Shown piece after piece: positions 1-7,396 of a stretch of 64,000 nucleotides of DNA. Source of the stretch: Marinobacter nauticus (lineage in GTDB: Bacteria > Pseudomonadota > Gammaproteobacteria > Pseudomonadales > Oleiphilaceae); assembly GCF_003634635.1 (NCBI RefSeq), contig NZ_RBJB01000002.1, positions 1 to 64,000 on the forward strand, written 5' to 3'. Position 1 is the first letter of the stretch. Each line of letters starts with the position of its first letter. The notes below the pieces were generated by a model, which saw only the letters and a program-made list of their open reading frames with translations, did no database searches and had not been told where the DNA came from. A program made the translations under genes and the position numbers.

Positions 1-8
1 AGCACCAA

Positions 9-602
9 ATGGAGAGTGAAGTGACAACGGCAATAATCGGTGTTCTGGGTGCGTTTATCGGTGGCCTCTTTGGTTTTTTGGGTGCTCACCTTTCAACAAA
101 GACGCAATTGCGAATTGCACAAAGCACTAACGATCATCAGTTGCGACTCGAGGCCGATAAAGCCGCCCGAGCTTTGAAAGAAAAAGAGCTTCTTCGCCTA
201 CGTGGTCAAATTGAACGCGCGCACAAAATATGCTCAAAAATCGCCTTGGAAAACTCTCAAACAGTTTCCTACTTGGAGTCCACAGGGAAGCTTGATATTG
301 ATGCCTTCCATAGGCGCTACCTTGAAAATTGCGAAAAGCTTGATGAGCTACGAGCGATCGCAGCCATCGACATCCCCGAACTGATCAAGGTAGCCGACGA
401 AATTTATGGCCTAGCGAACGTATTCTGGGGGAATCAATCATGGAAGATGGAGCATTTAAAGAACGAGAATCAGGGTGGTGCGGACGCGGTAAGTCAGCAG
501 TTATATGAGGCCATCTTTGCAATGCCTGGAAAGATTAAAGAAGCCAAGAGCATTCTAAGAGATCGTGCCGAAGTGCTTAACAAGGCGCTGAACCCGACGT
601 AA
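9..602 (+). CDS. Cassette 1: membrane-anchored coiled-coil protein, unknown function
   Basis: 197 aa, not recognised. One hydrophobic, glycine-rich segment lies at about residues 8-27. A charged, coiled-coil-like stretch follows at about 35-75, then a helical C-terminal domain. This suggests an inner-membrane anchor with a cytoplasmic helical body. The window opens with AGCACC just before the ATG. The R'' box of the attC downstream (GCTGAAC) would pair with a cassette start GTTCAGC, so the cassette probably begins about four bases left of the window. The gene stops inside its own attC. No export signal or enzymatic motif is visible. Small anchored coiled-coil proteins in cassettes may act in defence or stress, but that is a guess. 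Confidence 0.75.
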   Translation: MESEVTTAIIGVLGAFIGGLFGFLGAHLSTKTQLRIAQSTNDHQLRLEADKAARALKEKELLRLRGQIERAHKICSKIALENSQTVSYLESTGKLDIDAFHRRYLENCEKLDELRAIAAIDIPELIKVADEIYGLANVFWGNQSWKMEHLKNENQGGADAVSQQLYEAIFAMPGKIKEAKSILRDRAEVLNKALNPT

Positions 603-641
603 AAAGCTGCGCTTTTTCCGCGTGTTAGCTTTGCGTTAGAG
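587..641 (+). repeat. attC site of cassette 1 (short form)
   Basis: Short attC-like site of about 55 bp. R'' is GCTGAAC at 587-593 and R' is GTTAGAG at 635-641. The centre is a perfect hairpin, AAAAAGC-TGC-GCTTTTT, at 601-617. The R'' sequence predicts a cassette start GTTCAGC, consistent with the first bases of the window. Confidence 0.6.
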
Positions 642-649
642 TAACTCCC

Positions 650-1066
650 ATGCAAAATTACAATTTCAAAGTAGTTATAAAAATTTGGCATCCAACAATA
701 GATCCTAGCCTGATTACCGACACGTTATCTATCCAGCCGAACAGAACATGTATGAGCGGAGTTCAGAGGTCGACCCCAAAAGGAACTTTGCTAGATGGTG
801 TCTATCGCGAAAGCTACTGGTATACAGATCCGTATAATCGTGGTGAATGTGCATCAACAGATTATTTAGCGGAAGACCTGATCGAAGAGACCGTCTCGTT
901 ACTAGAGCCTCATATATCTTTCATACATAAGCTCGTTGACGAAGGGGGGCGAGTCCACATCCAAGTGTCCACGTATGGCGACAGAAGCTATGCAATTGAG
1001 CTTTCCCACTCAATGCTCATGAGGCTTTCGGCCTTGAAGGTAAGTTATGTTCAAGACGTGTACTAG
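650..1066 (+). CDS. Cassette 2: DUF4279-like protein
   Basis: 138 aa. The pattern is an N-terminal strand, then 'DPSLITDTLSIQP', a glycine/tryptophan-containing middle and a C-terminal strand-helix. This resembles the DUF4279 family of small uncharacterised proteins common in mobile and cassette DNA; the assignment is from memory of the pattern. The cassette begins at the crossover 635/636, leaving a very short leader, so expression probably depends on an upstream promoter. The cassette's first bases (GTTAGAGTA) are the reverse complement of its R'' box (TACTCTAAC, 1074-1082), which shows it excises as one circle. Confidence 0.7.
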   Translation: MQNYNFKVVIKIWHPTIDPSLITDTLSIQPNRTCMSGVQRSTPKGTLLDGVYRESYWYTDPYNRGECASTDYLAEDLIEETVSLLEPHISFIHKLVDEGGRVHIQVSTYGDRSYAIELSHSMLMRLSALKVSYVQDVY

Positions 1067-1075
1067 AATAAATTA

Positions 1076-1155
1076 CTCTAACAAATGCAGGCACGGCGAC
1101 GCCCACTACATTGCGCCTTCGGCTCCATTTCGTGGGCGCGCATGCTGCAAGCGTT
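1076..1155 (+). repeat. attC site of cassette 2, split by an insertion sequence
   Basis: About 80-bp attC. R'' is CTCTAAC (1076-1082). Bulged arms GCAGGCACGGCGACGCCCAC and GTGGGCGCGCATGCTGC pair with each other. R' begins GCGTT at 1151-1155, and the insertion sequence starts directly after it. The rest of the original R' (GTTAGGA) reappears at 2985-2991 on the far side. The site is close in sequence to attC 3 (3497-3580) and attC 9 (7293-7376). Confidence 0.85.
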
Positions 1156-2984
1156 GAGGCTGTAGAAAAACCCCGAAATCTCCCTCGGTTTTGATAGCAT
1201 CAGGCAAACGGACAAGGAGTGGTCAGATGCCCCGCTTCAAGCATTACAACTACGACCAGGATGCTATGGTCGTGATCAATTACCAGGAACAGCTTCAGCC
1301 CGGCACCTTCGAACACGCAGTGCACTACCTGATTGAGCACAAGCTGGACCTGTCGGTATTCCACCCCAAATACCGCAACGAAGACACCGGCCGTCTAGCC
1401 TATGATCCGGCCATCCTCCTGAAGATCATTCTGTTCGCCTACTCCAAGGGCATCACCTCCAGCCGCGAGATGCAGTGGTGCTGCGAGACCAACATCATCT
1501 TCAAGGCGCTGTCCTGCGATACAGTTCCGCACTTCACCACATTGGCCAAGTTTGTCAGCAGCCACGCGGATGAGATCGAAGAACTGTTCGAGCAGGTGCT
1601 GCTGGTGTGCCACGAGCAGGGCCTGTTGGGCAACGAACTCTTTGCCATCGACGGCTGCAAGATGTCCTCGAACGCGGCCAAGGAATGGTCTGGCACCTTC
1701 AAAGAGTTGGAAGAGAAGCGCACTAAACTGCGCCGCCTGGTTCGCCATCATCTCAAGGCCCATTACGAGCGGGACGAGGCAGAGACCGAAGCCGAGCTGG
1801 ACCGGGATATCCGGCGAGCCAAGACCATCCTCTCCCTGGATGAGGCGGCGAAGAAAGTGGACCGCTTCCTAAAGACGAACCGCCCAAGGATGGGCCGGGG
1901 GAAACGGAACAAGGAAGTGAAGAGCAACCTCACCGATAACGAAAGCGCCAAGATGACCACCAGCAAAGGCACGATCCAGGGCTATAACGGCGTGGCCACG
2001 GTGGACAAGAAACACCAGATCATCATCGATGCCCAGGCCTTTGGCGAAGGCCAGGAACACCACACCCTGCAACCGGTTCTGGAGAGTGTCGAAGCCCGGT
2101 TCAGGAAACTGGGTATCGCCGACAACATCTACGAGCAAGGCGCCATCGTTACGGCCGACACCGGCTTCGCCAACGAAGCCAACATGAAATACCTGCACGA
2201 ACGGCAGATCAATGGCTACGTGCCGGACAACAAATTCCGCAGCCGTGACCCGAAGTTCCAGAACCAGAAAGACAAATACGGCAAACGCCATCAGAACCAA
2301 CCGGCCACCGGCCGGAAAAACATCATTCCGGCCGGTGAATTCCAGTTCGATCCGGTCAACCTGACGTGCATCTGCCCGGCGGGCAACGCCATCAGCTACC
2401 AGAGCACACGCGAAGCTGAGAATGGCAAAATCCGCGTGCACTTCGAAGGCCGTTTGCTGCAATGCCGGCACTGCCCGAAGAAACATCAGTGTATGCAGAA
2501 TCCCACTTCTGCGAATCACCGCAAGGGCTCGGGAAGGCAGGTGTCTTTCACCATCGAAAACAAGCGCCTACCCAACTACACCGACTGGATGAAGCACCGG
2601 GTGGACAGCCCGCAGGGTAAAGAGATCTACAGTCACCGCATGTCGGTGGTGGAACCGGTATTCGGCAACATTGGCACGAATAAGGGCCTGAATCGCTTCA
2701 GCTTGCGGGGCAAGAAGAAGGTGCAGGGCCAGTGGCAGCTATACTGCCTGGTGCACAATATTGAGAAGCTGGCGAATTACGGGCGGATGGCGGCGTAATG
2801 CCGAGAGTGAAAGTCCCGGAAAAGTACCTGAGGGAAACCAGCAATGCCGGCTTCAGGGGCCCCAAAAGGCCGAAGTGGATGGCTGAACATCGAAATTACG
2901 GGAATCGGCCAGTTGATGGCCGCGATAAAAATGACAGGAATCAGGCGTTGGGAATGACTCGGAATCGGGTTTTTCTACAGCCTC
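1156..2984 (+). mobile_element. IS1182-like insertion sequence inside an attC crossover
   Basis: 1829-bp element. The ends are inverted repeats: left GAGGCTGTAGAAAAACCCCG, right (read inward) GAGGCTGTAGAAAAACCCGA. It carries one transposase gene and a 3' tail of about 185 bp after the stop. The flanking bases are GTT on both sides (1153-1155 and 2985-2987), so the simplest reading is insertion into ...GCGTT/AGGAG... with a 3-bp duplication. That is the strand-exchange point of the integron site. The length and transposase type fit the IS1182 family. Confidence 0.85.
1227..2798 (+). CDS. IS1182-family DDE transposase
   Basis: 523 aa, counting from the ATG at 1227 that follows AAGGAG (1214-1219) by seven bases; an ATT-initiated extension to 1191 lacks such support. 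Order: an N-terminal DUF772-type domain (about 20-110), then an RNase-H-like catalytic core with probable DDE residues D142 (AIDGCKM), D311 (TADTGFAN) and E476 (SVVEPVFGN). A cysteine-rich insert (CxC at 381-383, CxxC at 413-416, C422) could bind zinc. The reading frame is intact, so the element may be active. Codon use and GC are higher than in the neighbouring cassettes, in keeping with a separate origin. A 63-codon frame overlapping its stop (TAATG at 2796-2800) runs to the IS end and is probably not a gene. Confidence 0.92.
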   Translation: MPRFKHYNYDQDAMVVINYQEQLQPGTFEHAVHYLIEHKLDLSVFHPKYRNEDTGRLAYDPAILLKIILFAYSKGITSSREMQWCCETNIIFKALSCDTVPHFTTLAKFVSSHADEIEELFEQVLLVCHEQGLLGNELFAIDGCKMSSNAAKEWSGTFKELEEKRTKLRRLVRHHLKAHYERDEAETEAELDRDIRRAKTILSLDEAAKKVDRFLKTNRPRMGRGKRNKEVKSNLTDNESAKMTTSKGTIQGYNGVATVDKKHQIIIDAQAFGEGQEHHTLQPVLESVEARFRKLGIADNIYEQGAIVTADTGFANEANMKYLHERQINGYVPDNKFRSRDPKFQNQKDKYGKRHQNQPATGRKNIIPAGEFQFDPVNLTCICPAGNAISYQSTREAENGKIRVHFEGRLLQCRHCPKKHQCMQNPTSANHRKGSGRQVSFTIENKRLPNYTDWMKHRVDSPQGKEIYSHRMSVVEPVFGNIGTNKGLNRFSLRGKKKVQGQWQLYCLVHNIEKLANYGRMAA

Positions 2985-2998
2985 GTTAGGAGATTATT

Positions 2999-3502
2999 GT
3001 GATTCAGCAACGTCCAGGCGACATCCTGGAAATTGGATTTGAGGGTAAATGGTATTACTTGGTCGTCGTCACGAAAATCGTCATGTTTGGTGGCAACATT
3101 GTTTATGCGTTCCACGGTGATGGAAGTAGGATTGAGCATTTCGAACCAAGCCCCAAGAAAGCTGGATTCAATATTTGCACGGACTTGCTGCTCCCTAAGA
3201 AAGAGGGTGAAGTGAGGAGGATTGGCAAGGTTGAAGATGCAAATGAGTACCTGGTATTAAACCTCATGAAAGGGTGTCACGAGCATCGGCCGGGAATGAA
3301 GGCTCGAGAGTGGTGGTTGTACACCATCGATCCGCCACAAGAGTTCGTTAAGCGAGTGTCACGTCTTTCTCGGACTGAAGAGCTTGCGATGGATCGGGCT
3401 ATGACATCTTTTGATTTGGCTGCCCAAAAGATAATAGCGAGTTATTCTCCGGAGAAGAATCCTTTCATCGAGCGCCGAAGGTTTTTAGGTTTATTTTCCT
3501 AA
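2999..3502 (+). CDS. Cassette 3: hypothetical protein
   Basis: 167 aa, not recognised. The GTG start at 2999 follows AGGAG (2988-2992), which overlaps the cassette's crossover region, so integration supplies a ribosome site within about ten bases of the boundary. The N-terminal third looks like alternating beta strands (GDILEIGFEGKWYYLVVV); the rest is mixed. It faintly recalls Imm26-type immunity proteins, which would need a profile search. No transmembrane segment or signal peptide is visible. The TAA stop is part of the R'' box of its attC (TCCTAAC, 3497-3503). That box is the reverse complement of the cassette start GTTAGGA, so the cassette resumes intact after the IS. Confidence 0.7.
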   Translation: MIQQRPGDILEIGFEGKWYYLVVVTKIVMFGGNIVYAFHGDGSRIEHFEPSPKKAGFNICTDLLLPKKEGEVRRIGKVEDANEYLVLNLMKGCHEHRPGMKAREWWLYTIDPPQEFVKRVSRLSRTEELAMDRAMTSFDLAAQKIIASYSPEKNPFIERRRFLGLFS

Positions 3503-3580
3503 CCAGTGCAGGCAAGGCGACGCCCACTACATTGCGTCTTCGGCTTCATTCCGGGGGCGCGCCTGCTGCAGACGTTAAGT
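3497..3580 (+). repeat. attC site of cassette 3
   Basis: About 84-bp attC: R'' TCCTAAC, then arms very similar to attC 2 and attC 9 (GCAGGCAAGGCGACGCCCAC and the facing GGGGGCGCGCCTGCTGC), and R' GTTAAGT at 3574-3580. Confidence 0.85.
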
Positions 3581-3590
3581 TGCAATAATT

Positions 3591-3992
3591 ATGAATCAGT
3601 TCGATGGACCAAACTGGCGAATCAATTTGCTGCCCGAGTGGGTAGGAGAGCATGAAGAAGATTGCTCAATCGTTTTTCATCCAGAAGGCGTCGGAGCACT
3701 CGAGATCAGTAGCTATTTCAAAGAAGGAACGGTCACCGAAGAAGACTTAAGAGGGCTGGCCCAAGAGCACATAGAGGCCGGTGCCAAGCTGACTGAAGCC
3801 TCCGCTGGCGACTTCAAAGGGTTCACTTTAGCATTTGGTTCGGACAATGAATTTTGGCAGCTATGGTATGTGGCCAGTGGGCCAACGGCTCTGTTCATCA
3901 CATACAACTGCCAGGCAATGGACCGCGAGGCTGAGATCGAATCGATCAAAAGCATGGTTTCGAGCTTGGCTGCGACTTATAGCAGTAGGTGA
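3591..3992 (+). CDS. Cassette 4: hypothetical protein, possibly Mog1/PsbP-like fold
   Basis: 133 aa, soluble, no signal peptide. Features seen: an N-terminal 'WRINLLPEWV', a central beta-rich part, and a C-terminal helix rich in Glu/Ile/Ser. The W-x-I-x-L-P start and the strand-helix order recall the small Mog1/PsbP/DUF1795-type fold, but this is a guess from the pattern. The start ATG at 3591 lies 17 bases after the crossover, with no good ribosome-binding site. The stop codon lies beyond the degenerate R'' box, unlike most cassettes here. Confidence 0.7.
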   Translation: MNQFDGPNWRINLLPEWVGEHEEDCSIVFHPEGVGALEISSYFKEGTVTEEDLRGLAQEHIEAGAKLTEASAGDFKGFTLAFGSDNEFWQLWYVASGPTALFITYNCQAMDREAEIESIKSMVSSLAATYSSR

Positions 3993-4047
3993 GGCCGGCC
4001 GGTACTCCGCTGCGCTCTGTCCTGTCAGCGTACCCAAGGTGTTAAGA
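3972..4047 (+). repeat. attC site of cassette 4 (degenerate)
   Basis: R' GTTAAGA (4041-4047) is clear. The proposed R'' (GCGACTTAT, 3972-3980) only approximately complements the cassette start GTTAAGTTGC. Arms GGTAC and GTACC face each other around a central loop. The left limit is uncertain. Confidence 0.5.
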
Positions 4048-4059
4048 GGCGAGCAGTAA

Positions 4060-5082
4060 ATGCAACAATTGCAGACAATCGAAGACCAGGTTATTTCGGC
4101 AGTACAAGACTTTGCTAACTCAATTAGTTCAGGAAGCAAAGTTGTGGCTGATATGCCTGCACTGATTGATGTAACCGATAATTTGCCTCTTTCCAGCTTT
4201 GACTACTGGGAGCGTTTGATTCGCTCTGAGTTTTCTTCGGCGTTAAGAGAATCCAGCGCTTCGAAATGGAAGGTTTGGTCAAAGCCCAAGGAATTTATAA
4301 CCTGGCTTGACCTGATTAGCTGGGATGGTTACAGGCGAGAGAAAGCTCTACGAGCCCTGTCAGGGGCCGCGCCGAATGCATTCTTTTTTTCTCTAGCAGT
4401 TCGCAGGCTTAATGATTGGGTGCCTCAAGTTCGCAAGGCTGCAAGAGCGAAACTACCGGAGATAGCAGGATCTACAGATCCTGATTATGTCGTTGAGGCG
4501 CTAAGCATTGCGCTTTCCAATTGGAACTCTTGGGGCAGGATCGAAGAAGGAGATAAAGAAGTTATTCTTCAAATTATCTGTAAAGAGAGAATTGCAAAGT
4601 CTCTTCGGTCTAAGTTGATTTCATCGGCTTCTGGGCCGATGCCATCGTTCTTTTCTCAACTTGGCCGGACACCGATTCTTGACGAAAAAATGGAAGAAAT
4701 AGCTAGTTTTGCGATTCAGCCGTCGGTTCGAGCTAAAGCATACCGCAGCCTATTTGAAGGGCGGATTGTATGGATGGTAGGCCGGAAATGGGAGTGGACC
4801 GATATACGTTATTGTGAAGGCCGGCTAAAGCCTGTCGTTGCTGAGCGAAAGCTGGATGTTAAAGCTCCAATGCTCGAACTATTGAAAAAATCATCTGAAG
4901 ATCGATCATCTATCGTGAGGCGAGTTTCAGCTGAGATTCTGATACGAGAGCTAGACAGCTTAGGTTCTGTTGCAAGGACGTTTACTGAGCGTTTTATATC
5001 GGATAAATCTCGGCCCGTATCTGAAAGGGGTGAGTTCGCATTAAAGAAACTTGATGAGGCGGAGCGTGCCACTACCTCTTAA
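4060..5082 (+). CDS. Cassette 5: large helical (HEAT-repeat-like) protein
   Basis: 340 aa, unusually long for a cassette product and not recognised. It is rich in amphipathic helices. Segments such as 'WVPQVRKAARAKLPEI' (about residues 124-139) and 'SSIVRRVSAEILIREL' look like HEAT-type repeat units. This suggests a scaffold that binds protein or nucleic acid rather than an enzyme. No signal peptide, membrane segment or catalytic motif is visible. The ATG lies 19 bases after the crossover (4041). The TAA stop lies inside R'' (CCTCTTAAC, 5075-5083), which matches the cassette start GTTAAGAGG exactly. A DNA-glycosylase-like or defence role is possible for HEAT proteins, but nothing here decides it. 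Confidence 0.75.
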   Translation: MQQLQTIEDQVISAVQDFANSISSGSKVVADMPALIDVTDNLPLSSFDYWERLIRSEFSSALRESSASKWKVWSKPKEFITWLDLISWDGYRREKALRALSGAAPNAFFFSLAVRRLNDWVPQVRKAARAKLPEIAGSTDPDYVVEALSIALSNWNSWGRIEEGDKEVILQIICKERIAKSLRSKLISSASGPMPSFFSQLGRTPILDEKMEEIASFAIQPSVRAKAYRSLFEGRIVWMVGRKWEWTDIRYCEGRLKPVVAERKLDVKAPMLELLKKSSEDRSSIVRRVSAEILIRELDSLGSVARTFTERFISDKSRPVSERGEFALKKLDEAERATTS

Positions 5083-5148
5083 CAAGAGCATGTTGTCGGA
5101 CTGGTTTTCCGCTGTGCTCCAAACTAGCCGCAAATGCGAGCGTTAAAC
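5075..5148 (+). repeat. attC site of cassette 5
   Basis: R'' CCTCTTAAC (5075-5083) is the reverse complement of the cassette start; R' is GTTAAAC at 5142-5148. The inner sequence (GGTTTTCCGCTGTGCTCCAAA) resembles that of attC 10, so these two form a second attC type. Confidence 0.8.
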
Positions 5149-5165
5149 GTCACAAGGAAGTTTTC

Positions 5166-5561
5166 GTGGAATTTCTGTTAATACTGCTCATCCCACTTGG
5201 ATTTATTGGAGTTTTCCTTGCGGCTCCCTTTTGGATCTCTCGGGTTACGAAAGCCGAGCATGAAGAGGTACTTACTGAAGCCCAAAACTATGAGGGAAAG
5301 GAGAGAGACGAGTTCATAGAAGCACAGCGAAAAGACAAACGCCTTGGCGAATACAGCAAGAGCCTCTCTGGAGGAGCGGTACTTATCTTCATAGCCGGAT
5401 TTGCTCTGCTGTCAGGGGGGCTTTCGATTCGCGGAGGCGACCCAATAGTAAGCCAAGCTAATGGCGATGATCGATTCTTTGCTTTTGTAGGGACTATTTT
5501 GGTTTTGGGTGTTTTGCTTGCTGGATACGGGTTGATAGGGAAGTGGAAAAATGGAACGTAA
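5166..5561 (+). CDS. Cassette 6: small three-helix membrane protein
   Basis: 131 aa; GTG start at 5166 preceded by AAGGAAG. Hydrophobic segments lie at about residues 2-24, 70-90 and 103-123. A charged cytoplasm-type loop (about 28-66) is rich in Glu and Lys between the first two. Not recognised as a family. It is likely an inner-membrane protein; the charged loop looks helical. The stop codon lies within the attC R'' box, as in most cassettes of this array. Confidence 0.7.
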   Translation: MEFLLILLIPLGFIGVFLAAPFWISRVTKAEHEEVLTEAQNYEGKERDEFIEAQRKDKRLGEYSKSLSGGAVLIFIAGFALLSGGLSIRGGDPIVSQANGDDRFFAFVGTILVLGVLLAGYGLIGKWKNGT

Positions 5562-5615
5562 AACAAGTCATGGAAGACGGACGCCTAGGACGCCCCGCGT
5601 CGTTCAGCGTTACAG
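5557..5615 (+). repeat. attC site of cassette 6
   Basis: About 59-bp site. R'' CGTAAAAC (5557-5564) differs at two positions from the complement of the cassette start GTTTAACG-type box; R' is GTTACAG (5609-5615). The inner arms GACGGACGC and GCGTCGTTC pair imperfectly. Confidence 0.6.
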
Positions 5616-5633
5616 GGAATCACAAAGCAGATC

Positions 5634-6089
5634 ATGAGAAGGGAAGCGTTAGTCGAGCATATTGAACTCAACCCTCTCGGAGAATTCCTGATGGGGTGTG
5701 ATGCCTACGGCATGACGATCAAAACGAATTTTGGTGAAATTGAGACGTTTAGGGATGTCCCGGTCATGATTGGACAAACCGATCACTCGAAGTTTGTTGA
5801 GCAGTCGTCATGCAAAGGTTATCTCTTGATCAAAGGTGCGTTTGCCACCTACATCGTGGATATCAAAGATCAAACCATTAGCGTTTACAGAGCTACTGTG
5901 CGTGGCGTTAACAATGAGTGGTGTGACGAAAACCCGATCTACGGCAAAGAAACTCGTCACGTTCAGGGCTTTAGCCGTCACTACCATCTCCAGTTTCCCT
6001 TCGTAAGAAAGGATCGTTTTCATCAGGTTTTCCGAGACTATGAAGCCCTGCGTAGGCGTCAAATTCAGGAACTGACCGATGCCCTGTAA
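5634..6089 (+). CDS. Cassette 7: hypothetical protein
   Basis: 151 aa, soluble, not recognised. It is rich in aromatic residues and histidine (for example 'SRHYHLQFPFVRKDRFHQVF') and ends in a charged helix. Two cysteines (about 22 and 60) are not arranged as a metal site. The ATG is 25 bases after the crossover. The stop TAA lies inside R'' (CCCTGTAAC), an exact reverse complement of the cassette start GTTACAGGG. Function unknown. Confidence 0.7.
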   Translation: MRREALVEHIELNPLGEFLMGCDAYGMTIKTNFGEIETFRDVPVMIGQTDHSKFVEQSSCKGYLLIKGAFATYIVDIKDQTISVYRATVRGVNNEWCDENPIYGKETRHVQGFSRHYHLQFPFVRKDRFHQVFRDYEALRRRQIQELTDAL

Positions 6090-6167
6090 CAAGTTAATTA
6101 AGTTGGTTCCGGCCTTCGGTCTCCACCGGACGCCCCTGTCGAGCCGCCGTTTATTTCAGCGTTATCT
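6082..6167 (+). repeat. attC site of cassette 7
   Basis: R'' CCCTGTAAC (6082-6090); R' GTTATCT (6161-6167). The inner sequence (TTGGTTCCGGCC...CCACCGGA) is close to that of attC 11, forming a third attC type in the array. Confidence 0.8.
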
Positions 6168-6197
6168 TTAAGAAGAACTCACCACATGGAGGTATCT

Positions 6198-6896
6198 ATG
6201 CACATTGGACTAATCGGTGGTGTCGGACCAGCCGCAACAGAGTTCTATTATCGTAACTTGGTGAAAGCCGATCAGGCATCAGATGGTGATAGCCGTATGG
6301 AGCTGACCATTTGCCATGCCCAAGCGAGCGATTTGATACGCAACATTCAGGCTGGCGATGTCGATGCGCAGGTCAGGATTTTTGAAGTATTGGCTAATCG
6401 TTTGAGCGCGGCTGGTGCCGAAGCATTGGCGGTGACGTCAATAGCTGGACATTTTTGCATTTCCAAACTGGAAAAAGTATCACCCATTCCCATTATCAAT
6501 GCGTTGTCTGGACTCGAAAGCGCATTAATTCAAAACGGCTACACAAGGGTGGGCGTATTGGGCAACAAGGTGGTCATGGAGACACGGCTGTTCGATAGCT
6601 TTCGAGAGACCGAAATCATTGTCCCGCCTGGCGATAGCCTAAACAAAGTCCATGAAGCCTACATGAGCATTGCTGTTTCTGGTGCTGCAAACGAAGACCA
6701 AAGAGAGACCATATTTCAGGCTGGCAAGAAGATGTGTGACGAGCAAGGTGCTCAAGCTGTTGTTCTTGCTGGCACAGATCTTTTCGTGGCCTTCAATGGG
6801 TATGAATGCGGGTTCAAATACGTTGACAGTGCTTTGGTCCACATTGATGCCATTCACCGAGCTTCAATGGAAAACTTAGATAACAAATCGCTCTAG
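6198..6896 (+). CDS. Cassette 8: aspartate/glutamate racemase-fold protein lacking both catalytic cysteines
   Basis: 232 aa from ATG 6198, chosen because GGAGG (6188-6192) sits six bases upstream; an ATG at 6186 would overlap that site. The start 'MHIGLIGGVGPAAT' and the two-lobed layout are typical of the cofactor-independent Asp/Glu racemase family. In that family the two catalytic cysteines lie in a CNTxH-type box and a GCTE-type box. Here the matching positions are S81 (SIAGH) and G192 (AGTDL). The fold is therefore kept but classical two-base racemisation looks impossible. It may be a binding protein or use other chemistry. The R'' box (AGATAAC) lies upstream of the stop codon. Confidence 0.85.
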   Translation: MHIGLIGGVGPAATEFYYRNLVKADQASDGDSRMELTICHAQASDLIRNIQAGDVDAQVRIFEVLANRLSAAGAEALAVTSIAGHFCISKLEKVSPIPIINALSGLESALIQNGYTRVGVLGNKVVMETRLFDSFRETEIIVPPGDSLNKVHEAYMSIAVSGAANEDQRETIFQAGKKMCDEQGAQAVVLAGTDLFVAFNGYECGFKYVDSALVHIDAIHRASMENLDNKSL

Positions 6897-6988
6897 TTCG
6901 CGGTCTACGGCCGCCAAATGCCCTTTTCATTGCGGCTTTGCCTCCCTTACAAGGACTCCGCAAAGCTTCGCGCTATGGATGCTTAATT
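6878..6988 (+). repeat. attC site of cassette 8 (long, degenerate R')
   Basis: R'' AGATAAC (6878-6884) matches the complement of the cassette start GTTATCT exactly. About 95 bp of imperfect hairpin follow (GCGGTCTACGGCCGCC, then GGACTCCGCAAAGC). The right box is GCTTAAT (6981-6987) instead of GTTRRRY, so the crossover point is not certain. Confidence 0.55.
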
Positions 6989-7298
6989 GAGATACACGTG
7001 CAGATGCTGTGGTTACAAAACTCTGGACGAGCCGTCTGGCGGCACTTACGAAATTTGTGAGTTATGCGGATGGGAAGATGATGGTGTTCAGAGCTCAGAT
7101 CCAGACTACGTGGGCGGTGCAAATGGCATGAGTTTGCGAGAGGCGCAGCATGCATTTTTAGCCGAAACACCTGAAAGTGAAGATTACCAAAAAGACGAAA
7201 GTTGGCAGTTGCTTGAAGCCCCAACCAATAGCGGCCAACTGAAGCGTGACAAAGTAGATTTCGTCGTTGATCCTCGGGGAAATGTGAAAGACGCATAA
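6987..7298 (+). CDS. Cassette 9: CPCC-type cysteine-rich protein
   Basis: 103 aa. N-terminal CxCCGYKTL followed by CELCGWEDD gives four or five cysteines in a zinc-ribbon arrangement, as in the small CPCC family. Here the motif reads C-R-C-C rather than C-P-C-C. The central 'NGMSLREAQ' is also usual for the family. The start must be the TTG at 6987: a TAA stop sits directly upstream in frame (6984-6986), and the first cysteine is only residue 5. There is no clear ribosome-binding site. The start codon therefore lies on the cassette junction itself. Function of the family is unknown; it is frequent in integrons and near toxin-immunity genes. The stop lies in the R'' box GCATAAC. Confidence 0.8.
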   Translation: MRYTCRCCGYKTLDEPSGGTYEICELCGWEDDGVQSSDPDYVGGANGMSLREAQHAFLAETPESEDYQKDESWQLLEAPTNSGQLKRDKVDFVVDPRGNVKDA

Positions 7299-7376
7299 CC
7301 AATGCAGGCACGGCGACGCTCATTGCATTGCGCCTTCGGCTCCGTTCCATGGCTGCGCATGCTGTAAGCGTCATAC
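7293..7376 (+). repeat. attC site of cassette 9
   Basis: R'' GCATAAC (7293-7299). The arms are nearly the same as attC 2 (GCAGGCACGGCGACGCTCAT...GCGCATGCTGTAAGC). R' is GTCATAC (7370-7376), one base off GTTRRRY. Confidence 0.8.
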
Positions 7377-7396
7377 AGTAGAAGGATCTGAGTCAG

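Noticed and set aside
1156..2984. IS as a true gene cassette
   Set aside because: Its right end lacks an attC hairpin, and clear terminal inverted repeats mark it as an insertion sequence.
2798..2989. 63-codon frame overlapping the transposase stop
   Set aside because: Ends at the IS boundary, basic low-information composition, no ribosome-binding site; likely the IS 3' tail.
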